Assembly (NCBI RefSeq): GCF_004124275.1
Contig: NZ_CP027218.1
Span: forward strand, 1,801,501-1,865,500
Direction of reading: 5' to 3'
DNA length: 64,000 bases
Source of the DNA: Pseudomonas sp. DTU12.3
GTDB taxonomy: Bacteria; Pseudomonadota; Gammaproteobacteria; Pseudomonadales; Pseudomonadaceae
Below are positions 16,556-25,252 of the stretch, one piece after another (positions within the stretch are counted from its first letter, which is position 1; the number at the start of each line of letters is the position of its first letter). Both the position numbers and the translations under genes were made by a program. The notes beneath the pieces are model-generated. The model was not told the origin of the DNA, did not search any database, and saw only the letters and a list, made by a program, of their open reading frames with translations.

Positions 16556-17933
16556 GCCCAGCAGCCTGCGTTGGCGGTTGCTGTGGAACCTCGCGTTATT
16601 GCTGGTGGTGTTGATGCTCGCCAGTGGTTTGAGCGCCTATTGGAATGGACGTGAAGCGGCCGATACCGCGTATGACCGCACCCTGCTGGCCTCGGCGCGA
16701 ACTATCGCAGCCGGGCTGTCGCAGCGTGACGGCAGCCTCAGCGCCGACGTGCCTTACGTGGCGCTCGATACCTTCGCCTACGACAGCGCCGGGCGGATTT
16801 ATTATCAGGTCAACGATATTCATCAGAAGCTGATTTCCGGCTACGAAAACCTCCCCGGACCGCCGCCCGGCACCAAGCGCACCGACAGCTATCCAGCGCT
16901 TGCGCGGTTCTACAACGCGTCCTACAACGGCCAGAACGTGCGCGTGGTCAGTCTGTTGAAAGCGGTCACCGAACCGAACATGAACGGCATGGCGGAAATT
17001 CGCGTCGCCGAAACCGACGAAGCGCGAGTGAGCATGGCGCGCAGTCTGGCGGCCGATACGTTGCTGCGTCTGGGCATGCTGGCAATCGGCGCGTTGCTGT
17101 TGGTGTGGTTCGCAGTCAGCGCTGCGTTGCGCCCGTTGGAGCGTTTGCGCACGGCGGTTGAAGAGCGTCAGCCCGACGATTTGCGTCCGCTGCCGTTGGT
17201 CGAGGTGCAGCATGAGCTATGGCCACTGGTGCGTGCGCTCAATCATTTCACCGAGCGTCTGCGCGGGCAGTTTGAACGGCAGGCGCAGTTCATTGCCGAT
17301 GCGGCGCATGAGTTACGTACACCATTGGCGGCGTTGAAGGCGCGGCTTGAGTTGGGTCTGCGCTCAACGGAGCCTGAGACCTGGCGCAGTACTTTGGAGT
17401 CGTCTGCGCAAAGCACTGATCGCCTGACTCATCTGGCCAATCAGTTGCTGTCGCTGGCACGCGTCGAAAACGGTGCGCGGGCGATTGCCGAGGGCGGGGC
17501 GCAGTTGCTCGATCTGAGCCAGTTGGCGCGCGAACTGGGCATGGCCATGGCGCCGCTGGCGCACAAGCGCGGGGTAGCGCTGGCGCTGGAGGCGGACGAA
17601 CCTGTCTGGTTACGCGGTGAGCCGACGTTACTGAATGAGTTGCTGAGTAATCTTGTGGACAACGCATTGGCGCACACGCCACCGGGCGGCAACGTGATTT
17701 TGCGGGTGACTGCGCCGGCGGTGCTTGAGGTGGAAGACGATGGGCCGGGGATTCCGTTGGAGGAGCGTGATCGGGTGTTTGAGCGGTTCTACCGGCGTAA
17801 TCAGCAGGTGGCGGGTTCGGGGCTGGGGCTGGCGATTGTCGGTGAGATCTGTCGAGCACATCTGGCCCAGATCAGTTTGCATGACGGTAAGCAGGCGGGG
17901 TTGAAGGTGCGGGTCAGTTTTATCGCCGGATGA
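16548..17933 (+). CDS. tctE: Sensor histidine kinase TctE
   Basis: The 461-residue protein has a membrane helix at about 12-30 and a periplasmic sensor domain at about 35-165. A second helix lies at about 172-192, a HAMP-like linker follows, and the H-box DAAHELRTPLAAL contains phosphoacceptor His254. An HATPase domain follows with an N-box near NLVDNALAH and G-boxes EDDGPGIP and GSGLGLAI. It senses tricarboxylates and phosphorylates TctD. ATG 16548 overlaps the tctD stop; the longer frame was rejected. Confidence 0.92.
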   Translation: MHKPSSLRWRLLWNLALLLVVLMLASGLSAYWNGREAADTAYDRTLLASARTIAAGLSQRDGSLSADVPYVALDTFAYDSAGRIYYQVNDIHQKLISGYENLPGPPPGTKRTDSYPALARFYNASYNGQNVRVVSLLKAVTEPNMNGMAEIRVAETDEARVSMARSLAADTLLRLGMLAIGALLLVWFAVSAALRPLERLRTAVEERQPDDLRPLPLVEVQHELWPLVRALNHFTERLRGQFERQAQFIADAAHELRTPLAALKARLELGLRSTEPETWRSTLESSAQSTDRLTHLANQLLSLARVENGARAIAEGGAQLLDLSQLARELGMAMAPLAHKRGVALALEADEPVWLRGEPTLLNELLSNLVDNALAHTPPGGNVILRVTAPAVLEVEDDGPGIPLEERDRVFERFYRRNQQVAGSGLGLAIVGEICRAHLAQISLHDGKQAGLKVRVSFIAG

Positions 17934-17947
17934 TGGGCAAATTGGCT

Positions 17948-18084
17948 TTTGTGGCGAGGGGATTTATCCCCGATCGGCTGCGCAGCAGTCGCAATTCCTC
18001 AATTTACGGTGTGTCAGGTAAACCGAGTCGACTCATTTCAGGGTCCCTTCGCAACCCATCGGGGATAAATCCCCTCGCCACAAA
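17948..18084. repeat. Long-armed inverted repeat (TTTGTGGCGAGGGGATTTAT type)
   Basis: A 27-base arm starting TTTGTGGCGAGGGGATTTAT is repeated as an exact inverse at 18058-18084, around about 80 bases. Each arm contains its own GGGGAT-TTATCCCC palindrome. This is another intergenic repeat class of the P. fluorescens group. It lies between the convergent tctE and HDOD genes and may act as a terminator hairpin for both. Confidence 0.85.
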
Positions 18085-18086
18085 TT

Positions 18087-18908
18087 TTAGTAAAACATCG
18101 ACCGCGATTCTTCCAGATCCACGCACAGCGCTCTGTTCTCCGGATCAATCCCCAACTTCCTGAACGCCGGCACGCTCAACGGATCAATCCGCGCAAATGG
18201 ATGGTCGGTGCCCTTGTGGCAATACAGGCTCGCCACTTGCACCAGATCGACGTAATCGATCTGCAGCGAATCGCGTTTGAAGTCCTGATACAACCCCGGC
18301 AATTCCACCAGACGCTCCGGAAATTCCCAGACCCGCAGCAGCTTGTCGCCCAGCAACGGATGAATGTGGTCGATCACATGGTTGAGACTGACCGGGTCGG
18401 AAAGCAATTCGTAGTGATCTTCGGCGTAGGTCAGGATCGGCAGTACGCCGATCTGGTGCACCAGCCCACCGAGCGCTGCCTGATCCGGTTTGAGTTGGGT
18501 GTAGCGGCGGCACAGGGCATAACTGACCCCGGCGATTTCCAGGCTCATGCGCCAGACTTCGCGCATCTTCTGTTCGACTACTTCGGAGCTGGCGTGGAAA
18601 ATCTGCTCCATCACCAGGCCAATCGCCAGGTTGCTGCTGTAGTTGATCCCCAGTCGCGTGATGGCAGTGTGCAGGTCGGTGACTTCCTGTGCGGCGCGCA
18701 GCAACGGGCTGTTGACCACTTTGATCAGGCGCGCCGATAACGCCGTGTCCCGGCCGATGACTTTGCTCAGGTCGCTGACGCTGATTTCCGGATCTTCGGC
18801 GGCCTTGCGTATTTGCAGGGCCACTTCCGGCAACGTTGGCAGAACCAGGTCATCGTTATCGATGGCCTCAACCAAATCCTGTTGGACCTTTTCCGCCAGT
18901 TCGCTCAT
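18087..18908 (-). CDS. HDOD domain protein
   Basis: The 273-residue protein is almost entirely an HDOD domain (about residues 20-215, LPTLPEVALQIRKA near the start). HDOD is a relative of HD phosphohydrolases that usually lacks catalysis and is used in signalling. No GGDEF, EAL or receiver domain is attached. Its partner cannot be read from the sequence. It lies 35 bases upstream of ygfZ on the same strand and might share a transcript. Confidence 0.85.
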   Translation of the reverse strand: MSELAEKVQQDLVEAIDNDDLVLPTLPEVALQIRKAAEDPEISVSDLSKVIGRDTALSARLIKVVNSPLLRAAQEVTDLHTAITRLGINYSSNLAIGLVMEQIFHASSEVVEQKMREVWRMSLEIAGVSYALCRRYTQLKPDQAALGGLVHQIGVLPILTYAEDHYELLSDPVSLNHVIDHIHPLLGDKLLRVWEFPERLVELPGLYQDFKRDSLQIDYVDLVQVASLYCHKGTDHPFARIDPLSVPAFRKLGIDPENRALCVDLEESRSMFY

Positions 18909-18943
18909 TTAAACTCTCTAGGGTGTTGCGACAAATGCTGCGA

Positions 18944-19885
18944 TCAGCGCTGGATTTCGCGGTCGCGATCCAGTTCGTACGGCAGGTCGAGCAGGTGCAG
19001 CGCCGGGCCTTCGAGGGTGCCCAGGTGTAAATCACCGGCTTCGGCAGCTTCGGCTTGCAGCACCGCCAGGAGTTCAATGTTTTGTCCGGCCTTGGCGGCC
19101 AGCACCACTTCGCCGATCGAACTGTTGTGGCTTGGCGCGAACAACTGTGTGCCAGGCTCCGGCAAGTCGGCAGCGTCCAGGCTGAGGCGATACAGGCGGC
19201 GCTTGAGTTTGCCGAGGTATTGCATGCGCGCGACGATTTCCTGGCCGGTGTAGCAGCCTTTCTTGAAACTCACGCCGCCCACGGCTTGCAGGTTGAGCAT
19301 CTGCGGGATGAACAGCTCGCGAGTGCTCGGCATGACCTGACCGATACCGGCGCGAATCTGGCCCAGCAGCCATTGGTTCAGCTCGCCTTCCGGCAATGTT
19401 GCCGCCAGTTTGGCTTTGATCGCCTGAGCCTGATCGGCAGGCACCCAGAGTTCGGCGCGGTCTGGCGAAACACGAATGGCGATCAGATTGTCGTTACGCA
19501 CGACACCATCGGTTTCTGCCGGCAGCTCGAGACCCAGGCCGGTCAGAGCGTTATCGCCATGTGCCAAGCCAAAGCGCACCCAGGCGGCGCTTTCATCGGT
19601 GAGTTTCGATTTGGAGAACACTGCGTACTTTTTCAGATCCGTCAGTTGCGGCTCGAGCAACTCGCTGGCCATCGCCAGGACCACGCCGTCACCTTCCAGC
19701 AGAATGCGGAAACTCGACTGCATCCGGCCTTTCTGCGTGCAACGGGCACCAAGGCTGGCGCGAGTGTCGCTCAGGTAATTGAGGTTGCAGGTCAACTGGC
19801 CTTGCAGGAATTTTCCGGCATCCGCGCCGCGAACCGCGAGAACGCCTTCATGAGACAGGGTGCAGAAAAAAGCAGAATCGGCCAT
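18944..19885 (-). CDS. ygfZ: Folate-binding protein YgfZ (CAF17-like)
   Basis: The 313-residue protein carries the family signature KGCYTGQE at 209-216, with the conserved cysteine Cys211, and an aminomethyltransferase-like tetrahydrofolate-binding fold. In E. coli YgfZ helps maintain or repair certain iron-sulfur enzymes such as MiaB. It is divergent from sdhE, as is frequent in gammaproteobacteria, with 150 bases between the two starts that must contain both promoters. Confidence 0.92.
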   Translation of the reverse strand: MADSAFFCTLSHEGVLAVRGADAGKFLQGQLTCNLNYLSDTRASLGARCTQKGRMQSSFRILLEGDGVVLAMASELLEPQLTDLKKYAVFSKSKLTDESAAWVRFGLAHGDNALTGLGLELPAETDGVVRNDNLIAIRVSPDRAELWVPADQAQAIKAKLAATLPEGELNQWLLGQIRAGIGQVMPSTRELFIPQMLNLQAVGGVSFKKGCYTGQEIVARMQYLGKLKRRLYRLSLDAADLPEPGTQLFAPSHNSSIGEVVLAAKAGQNIELLAVLQAEAAEAGDLHLGTLEGPALHLLDLPYELDRDREIQR

Positions 19886-20035
19886 GGGTCATCGCAGGGT
19901 AAATAGACTGGGGCACATCATAAGGGCGCGTTGTTGAAATGGGTAGTTGATAAAGGATCGATGGTGCCCGACCAAAGCCGACTGTGCGACCCGTCTCGGG
20001 GCTGTATACTTGCCGGCAAATTTGAGGAGGGCCCC

Positions 20036-20290
20036 ATGGTCGAACAAGTTGAACTGAACCGCCTGTTTTGGCACAGCCGTCGCGGCATGCTTGAGCTTGA
20101 CGTGTTGCTGGTGCCATTCGTGAAGGAGGTTTACGCGACTCTGAACCAGGTGGATCGCGATCTGTATGTCCGTTTGCTGACATGCGAGGATCAGGACATG
20201 TTCGGTTGGTTCATGGAGCGCAACGAGTCAGAAGACCCGGAACTGCAGCGCATGGTCCGGATGATCCTGGATCGTGTCCAGCCCAAGTAA
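20036..20290 (+). CDS. sdhE: FAD assembly factor SdhE
   Basis: The 84-residue protein contains the SdhE motif RRGMLELD and the [13 protein letters not shown] segment. SdhE promotes covalent flavinylation of succinate dehydrogenase and fumarate reductase flavoproteins. ATG 20036 has a strong GAGGAGG site upstream, so the longer reading frame was rejected. The next gene, ygfX, begins 17 bases before the sdhE stop. Confidence 0.93.
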   Translation: MVEQVELNRLFWHSRRGMLELDVLLVPFVKEVYATLNQVDRDLYVRLLTCEDQDMFGWFMERNESEDPELQRMVRMILDRVQPK

Positions 20291-20726
20291 TTCGTTCGAA
20301 TGCCGCTGGCATGCCTCTCGGCAGTTGCTGGCGGCGTATCTGTTGGCCCAGGCGTTCGCTCTGGGTGTGGTGTTTCTCCTGTCGATTCCACTCTGGGCCA
20401 GTCTGCTCGCGGCGTTCGGCTGTGTGCTGCATGGCTTTTGGGTGTTGCCACGGCAGATTCTGCTGACGCATCCGCATGCATTTTGTGGATTGCGTCGGGA
20501 TGCCGATGGCTGGCAATTGTGGAATCAGGCGAAGGGCTGGCAAGCGGTGCAACTGCGCCCGGACAGCCTGGCGCTGCCGCTGATTGTGGTGCTGCGCTTT
20601 CGTTTGCGCGGGGAATGGCGGGTCAGATCGATCTGCGTGCCGCGAGACTCGCAGGTCGCCGATGTGCATCGACGCCTGCGAGTACGGCTCAAGTTCAGCC
20701 GGCGTAGGTGGGCGGCACCAGAATAG
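20274..20726 (+). CDS. ygfX: YgfX family membrane protein
   Basis: The 150-residue protein has two adjacent hydrophobic segments (about 18-36 and 38-58) followed by a cytoplasmic basic region with LILRFR-like strands. The pairing with sdhE is conserved in gammaproteobacteria, where the two were also described as the toxin CptA and antitoxin CptB. It starts with GTG inside sdhE and its 3' end overlaps the convergent nadB by 32 bases. The toxin role is from the literature on E. coli and is not shown here. Confidence 0.8.
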   Translation: MSSPSNSFECRWHASRQLLAAYLLAQAFALGVVFLLSIPLWASLLAAFGCVLHGFWVLPRQILLTHPHAFCGLRRDADGWQLWNQAKGWQAVQLRPDSLALPLIVVLRFRLRGEWRVRSICVPRDSQVADVHRRLRVRLKFSRRRWAAPE

Positions 20727-22311
20727 TGTCGAGCGCTTCGGGCAGCATGTCCGGATAGTCGAGGGTGTAATGCAGGCCGCGACTTTCCTTGCGTTCCATG
20801 GCTGAGCTGATCATCAGTTCGGCGACCTGGGCGAGGTTGCGCAGCTCGATCAGGTCACGGCTGACTTTATAGTTGCTGTAGAACTCATCGATCTCATCGA
20901 GTAGCAGGCGCACGCGGTGCTGCGCCCGTTGCAGACGTTTGTTGGTGCGCACGATGCCGACGTAGTCCCACATGAACCGGCGCAGCTCATCCCAGTTGTG
21001 CGCGATGATCACGTCTTCATCGGAGTCGGTGACCTGGCTGGCGTCCCATACGGGCAGGGCGCTTGGCGCATCGACATCGCCCAACTGCGCGAGAATGTCC
21101 GCCGCCGCCGAACGGGCGTAAACGAAGCACTCCAGCAGCGAGTTGCTGGCCATGCGGTTGGCGCCATGCAGACCGGTGAAGCTGGTCTCGCCGATTGCAT
21201 ACAGTCCAGGCACGTCGGTGCGGCCGTTTTGGTCGACCATCACACCGCCACAGGTGTAATGCGCGGCGGGGACGACCGGGATCGGCTGTTTGGTGATGTC
21301 GATGCCGAAACCGAGGCAGCGCTCATAAACAGTAGGGAAGTGCGTCTTGATGAAATCTTCGGGTTTGTGGCTGATGTCGAGATAGACGCAGTCGACACCC
21401 AGGCGCTTCATTTCATGGTCGATGGCCCGGGCAACGATATCGCGCGGCGCCAGTTCGGCGCGTTTGTCGAAGCGATACATGAAGCGTTCACCGTTTGGTA
21501 GCTTCAAGTGTGCGCCTTCGCCGCGCAGCGCTTCAGTGATAAGGAAGCTTTTGGCCTGCGGGTGATACAGGCAGGTCGGGTGGAACTGGTTGAATTCCAG
21601 GTTCGCTACCCGGCAGCCCGAGCGCCAGGCCATGGCAATGCCATCACCGCAGGCGCCATCGGGGTTGCTGGTATAGAGGTAGACCTTGGCGGCGCCACCC
21701 GACGCCAGAATCACGAAGCGCGCGCCGTAGGTGTCGACTTCGCCGGTCTTGCGGTTCAGCACGTAGGCGCCGAGACAGCGGTCGCCTTCCATGCCCAAGC
21801 GGCGTTCGGTAATCAGATCGACGGCGACGCGCTGCTCAAGCAACTCGATGTTCGAGCGTTCTTTGGCTTGGGCCAGCAAGGTTTTGAAGATCGCCGCCCC
21901 AGTGGCATCGGCCGCGTGGATGATGCGTCGATGGCTGTGACCGCCTTCTCGGGTCAGGTGAAACTCGAATCCGCCGTCTTCGGTGCCGGATTGTTCGTCG
22001 CGGGTGAACGGTACGCCTTGATCGATCAGCCACTGAATGGCTTCGCGGCTGTGCTCGACGGTGAAGCGCACGGCGTCTTCATGGCACAGTCCGCCGCCGG
22101 CATTGAGGGTGTCATCGACGTGGGATTCGACAGTATCGGTGTCGTCGAGAACGGCAGCGACGCCACCCTGGGCCCAGAAAGTGGAACCGTTGGCGAGATC
22201 GCCTTTGCTCAATACGGCAATGCGCAAATAACCCGGCAGGGTCAGCGCGAGACTTAAACCGGCAGCACCGCTGCCAATGACCAGAACATCATGTTGGAAT
22301 TGTTGGCTCAT
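20695..22311 (-). CDS. nadB: L-aspartate oxidase
   Basis: NadB oxidises L-aspartate to iminoaspartate, the first step of de novo NAD synthesis. The 538-residue flavoprotein has the FAD-binding motif GSGAAGLS (13-20), the substrate-site stretch HPTCLYHP, and the [10 protein letters not shown] and [21 protein letters not shown] blocks typical of the family. The length matches P. aeruginosa NadB. It is divergent from algU, an arrangement conserved in pseudomonads, and overlaps ygfX tail to tail. Confidence 0.95.
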   Translation of the reverse strand: MSQQFQHDVLVIGSGAAGLSLALTLPGYLRIAVLSKGDLANGSTFWAQGGVAAVLDDTDTVESHVDDTLNAGGGLCHEDAVRFTVEHSREAIQWLIDQGVPFTRDEQSGTEDGGFEFHLTREGGHSHRRIIHAADATGAAIFKTLLAQAKERSNIELLEQRVAVDLITERRLGMEGDRCLGAYVLNRKTGEVDTYGARFVILASGGAAKVYLYTSNPDGACGDGIAMAWRSGCRVANLEFNQFHPTCLYHPQAKSFLITEALRGEGAHLKLPNGERFMYRFDKRAELAPRDIVARAIDHEMKRLGVDCVYLDISHKPEDFIKTHFPTVYERCLGFGIDITKQPIPVVPAAHYTCGGVMVDQNGRTDVPGLYAIGETSFTGLHGANRMASNSLLECFVYARSAAADILAQLGDVDAPSALPVWDASQVTDSDEDVIIAHNWDELRRFMWDYVGIVRTNKRLQRAQHRVRLLLDEIDEFYSNYKVSRDLIELRNLAQVAELMISSAMERKESRGLHYTLDYPDMLPEALDTILVPPTYAG

Positions 22312-22589
22312 TACAGGATTCCGCTCAAAGCGACCCGGGTCGGGGGTGGCGCAATTCGCCTGGATCGGCGAGTCAAGTCAGCCACACAGCCCACTAGTAT
22401 ATAGAGGGGTGGGGCGGCACAATAGCCGGCCACATATGGCATTGTGAAACTACTGTGACGGAAAAAACCGTGTGCTTCGTCGGATGTTTTTTTCGCCTGT
22501 TTCGGGAAAAGACCACTGTATCGCCGCTGAAACACCGTTTTTCTGCACAGGGTCGCCCAATGTCGGTGGGGTGCGGCTATAAATATTTG

Positions 22590-22617
22590 GAACTTTTGCC
22601 AAAGGCCCAAGATCAAT
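22590..22617 (+). promoter_or_regulatory. Candidate distal AlgU-type promoter of algU
   Basis: GAACTT at 22590-22595 and TCAAT at 22613-22617 are separated by 17 bases, close to the AlgU consensus GAACTT-N16/17-TCTGA. It lies 252 bases before the algU start, in the 557-base nadB-algU gap. The gap contains no gene that I recognise. Confidence 0.5.
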
Positions 22618-22782
22618 AGTCGGTGCCAGAAATAAGGGACGTGTCGGCTTCAGTGCGGAATCTGCGATTGGATTCCTGCCGGCGAAACCGATGACAAGAT
22701 TATTCGCGCAGCCGGTTTATCCCGTGCTGCGTTTTTCGTGCGTGCCAAATCAGAGCGCGCAGGAAACTTGCCTGGAGGGGGA

Positions 22783-22809
22783 GAACTTTTGCGAAAAGCC
22801 CGAGTCTAT
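22783..22809 (+). promoter_or_regulatory. AlgU-dependent promoter of algU (autoregulation)
   Basis: GAACTT at 22783-22788 and TCTAT at 22805-22809 are spaced by 16 bases. This matches the sigma-22 promoter class and the known autoregulated promoter upstream of algU in P. aeruginosa. The algU ATG lies 60 bases downstream. Confidence 0.75.
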
Positions 22810-22868
22810 GTTTGCAAGTCTGGTCGTTTAGTTATGCAAGTCTCCTTCGGGCTTATCGAGGAGTGTTC

Positions 22869-23450
22869 ATGCTAACCCAGGAAGAGGATCAGCAGCTGGT
22901 CGAACGCGTTCAGCGTGGCGACAAGCGAGCGTTCGATCTGCTGGTGCTGAAATATCAGCACAAAATTCTCGGGTTGATCGTGCGTTTTGTGCACGACACC
23001 CATGAAGCCCAGGACGTGGCTCAGGAAGCCTTTATCAAGGCGTATCGAGCACTTGGAAACTTTCGCGGCGACAGTGCGTTTTATACGTGGCTGTACCGTA
23101 TTGCCATTAACACGGCAAAGAATTACCTGGTTTCACGCGGCCGTCGGCCGCCGGATAGCGATGTAAGTTCCGAAGATGCAGAGTTCTACGACGGCGATCA
23201 CGGCCTCAAGGATCTCGAATCACCAGAACGTGCACTGCTGCGGGATGAGATCGAAGGCACCGTCCATCGAACCATTCAGCAACTGCCAGAGGATTTGCGT
23301 ACGGCGTTAACTTTACGTGAATTCGATGGTCTGAGTTACGAGGACATTGCGAGCGTCATGCAGTGTCCGGTGGGTACCGTGCGCTCCCGGATTTTCCGCG
23401 CCCGGGAGGCCATCGATAAAGCCCTGCAGCCGTTGTTGCAGGAAAACTGA
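22869..23450 (+). CDS. algU: ECF sigma factor AlgU (sigma-22, RpoE-like)
   Basis: AlgU directs RNA polymerase to alginate and envelope-stress promoters. The 193-residue protein starts MLTQEEDQQLVERVQRGDKR and has region 2 (DVAQEAFIKAYRALGNFRGDSAFYTWLYRI, seen in parts) and region 4 (LSYEDIASVMQCPVGTVRSR). The length equals P. aeruginosa AlgU. I chose ATG 22869 rather than the in-frame 22812 for that reason. It heads the operon with mucA 30 bases downstream. Confidence 0.97.
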   Translation: MLTQEEDQQLVERVQRGDKRAFDLLVLKYQHKILGLIVRFVHDTHEAQDVAQEAFIKAYRALGNFRGDSAFYTWLYRIAINTAKNYLVSRGRRPPDSDVSSEDAEFYDGDHGLKDLESPERALLRDEIEGTVHRTIQQLPEDLRTALTLREFDGLSYEDIASVMQCPVGTVRSRIFRAREAIDKALQPLLQEN

Positions 23451-23480
23451 GACAGCGGCGACAGCCAAGAGAGGAACGCC

Positions 23481-24068
23481 ATGAGTCGTGAAGCCCTGCA
23501 GGAATCGCTGTCCGCAGTGATGGATAACGAAGCGGACGAACTGGAATTGCGTCGAGTGATCAATGCACTTGATGACGTAGAAACCCGTGAGACCTGGGCT
23601 CGTTACCAGATCGCTCGGGCAGCCATGCACAAGGATTTGCTGCTGCCACGTCTGGATATCGCTGCGGCAGTGTCTGCTGCGCTGGAAGACGAAATAGCAC
23701 CGGCGAAAGTATCGCGCAGCCCATGGCGTAGCCTCGGCCGCCTGGCTGTTGCAGCCTCGGTGACTGTTGCCGTTCTGGCCGGTGTTCGCCTGTACAACCA
23801 GGACGAAATCGCTGGTGTCGAACTGGCACAGCAATCCAATCAGCCAACCCTGGCCACTCCACAGGTCAAAGGTCCGGCTGTTCTGGCAGGCTATAGTGAG
23901 AGTTCGGAAGCTACTGGCCCTATGGCCAACGGCGTGCTGCAAGGTCAACCAGGCTGGCACGATCAGCGTCTGCCAGGCTACTTGCGTCAGCACGCTCAAC
24001 AGGCTGCACTGAAAGGTACTGAAAGCGCGCTGCCTTACGCACGTGCTGCAAGCCTGGAAAACCGTTAA
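23481..24068 (+). CDS. mucA: Anti-sigma factor MucA
   Basis: MucA is an inner-membrane protein that sequesters AlgU until regulated proteolysis by AlgW and MucP releases it. The 195-residue protein has a cytoplasmic sigma-binding domain (1 to about 78, MSREALQESLSAVMDNEADE), one membrane helix at about 87-104, and a periplasmic tail. GAGAGGAACGCC precedes the start. The frame is intact, so no mucoid-type truncation is seen. Confidence 0.95.
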   Translation: MSREALQESLSAVMDNEADELELRRVINALDDVETRETWARYQIARAAMHKDLLLPRLDIAAAVSAALEDEIAPAKVSRSPWRSLGRLAVAASVTVAVLAGVRLYNQDEIAGVELAQQSNQPTLATPQVKGPAVLAGYSESSEATGPMANGVLQGQPGWHDQRLPGYLRQHAQQAALKGTESALPYARAASLENR

Positions 24069-24076
24069 GGAGGATC

Positions 24077-25042
24077 ATGCGCGCCATACCTCTACTTTCG
24101 CTTCTGCTGAGTGGCTGGTTCATTGTTCCAGCCCACGCCGATGAGGCTCAGGACTGGTTGACCCGCCTGGGCCAGGCCGAGCAGCAGCAAAGCTTTCACG
24201 GCACTTTCGTTTACGAGCGTAACGGTAGTTTTTCTACCCACAACATCTGGCACCGCGTCCAGAATGGCCAGGTCCGCGAGCGTTTACTCCAGCTCGACGG
24301 TTCGGCACAGGAAGTCGTGCGCATTGATGGGCATACTCAATGCGTCAGCGGCACCCTGATAGCCGGGCTGGGGGATTCTCCCAACTCTGCCGCTCGTCCT
24401 CTCGATCCGCTAAAGCTGAAAAATTGGTATGACCTTGCCGTCATTGGCAAGTCGCGCGTGGCCGGACGCGATGCGGTGATCGTATCGCTGACCCCTCGTG
24501 ACCAGCATCGATACGGTTTCGAACTGCATCTGGACAAACAGACCGGCCTGCCCCTGAAGTCATTGCTGTTGAATGACAAAGGGCAGTTGCTTGAACGTTT
24601 CCAGTTCACCAGTCTGGACACCGATGACGTCCCGTCGGACAAGGATCTTCTGGCTGACACCGACTGCAAGCCCGTTACGCTCGATAGCGACAAGGCTTCA
24701 GCCGTGAAGACTGCGCAGGTCTGGCATTCGGACTGGCTGCCGCCGGGTTTCGAATTGACCAGCAGCACCTCGCACAAAGATCCGGAAACCAAGACGCAGG
24801 TCAACAGCCTGATGTACGACGATGGTTTGGCGCGTTTCTCGGTCTTCCTTGAGCCGTTGAACGGTGCAACTGTTACCGATACGCGCACTCAACTGGGTCC
24901 GACGGTTGCCGTTTCGCGTCGCTTGACCACGCCGCAAGGTGAAATGATGGTTACGGTGGTGGGTGAGATTCCGATCGGCACCGCCGAAAGAATTGCCTTG
25001 TCCATGCGTAACAATGACGGCACTGCAACCAGCAAGCAGTGA
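24077..25042 (+). CDS. mucB: Sigma factor regulatory protein MucB (RseB-like)
   Basis: The 321-residue precursor has a signal peptide (about 21 residues, ending PAHA) and the RseB/MucB two-domain fold, with SFHGTFVYERNGSFSTHNIWH near the mature N-terminus. MucB binds periplasmic MucA and shields it from AlgW cleavage, responding to lipid signals. It starts eight bases after the mucA stop with AGGAGG overlapping the gap. Confidence 0.95.
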   Translation: MRAIPLLSLLLSGWFIVPAHADEAQDWLTRLGQAEQQQSFHGTFVYERNGSFSTHNIWHRVQNGQVRERLLQLDGSAQEVVRIDGHTQCVSGTLIAGLGDSPNSAARPLDPLKLKNWYDLAVIGKSRVAGRDAVIVSLTPRDQHRYGFELHLDKQTGLPLKSLLLNDKGQLLERFQFTSLDTDDVPSDKDLLADTDCKPVTLDSDKASAVKTAQVWHSDWLPPGFELTSSTSHKDPETKTQVNSLMYDDGLARFSVFLEPLNGATVTDTRTQLGPTVAVSRRLTTPQGEMMVTVVGEIPIGTAERIALSMRNNDGTATSKQ

Positions 25043-25252
25043 GCTGATTTCAGTCATTTCCACCTCTTATACGAGACGTAGATGAAATGTTTGCTGAGCA
25101 TTTTCATTTGCAAATACCCCGAAAATTTTTTATAGGTCAGAGCTTCACGGCTCTGGCCTTGTTTGTTGTTGCCGGAACAAAAATGCCGGTCGGTGGTTTC
25201 CGGTGTTCCTTGCTCCATATCGCTTAACCCTGCTCGTCGTAACGGGAGCTGT

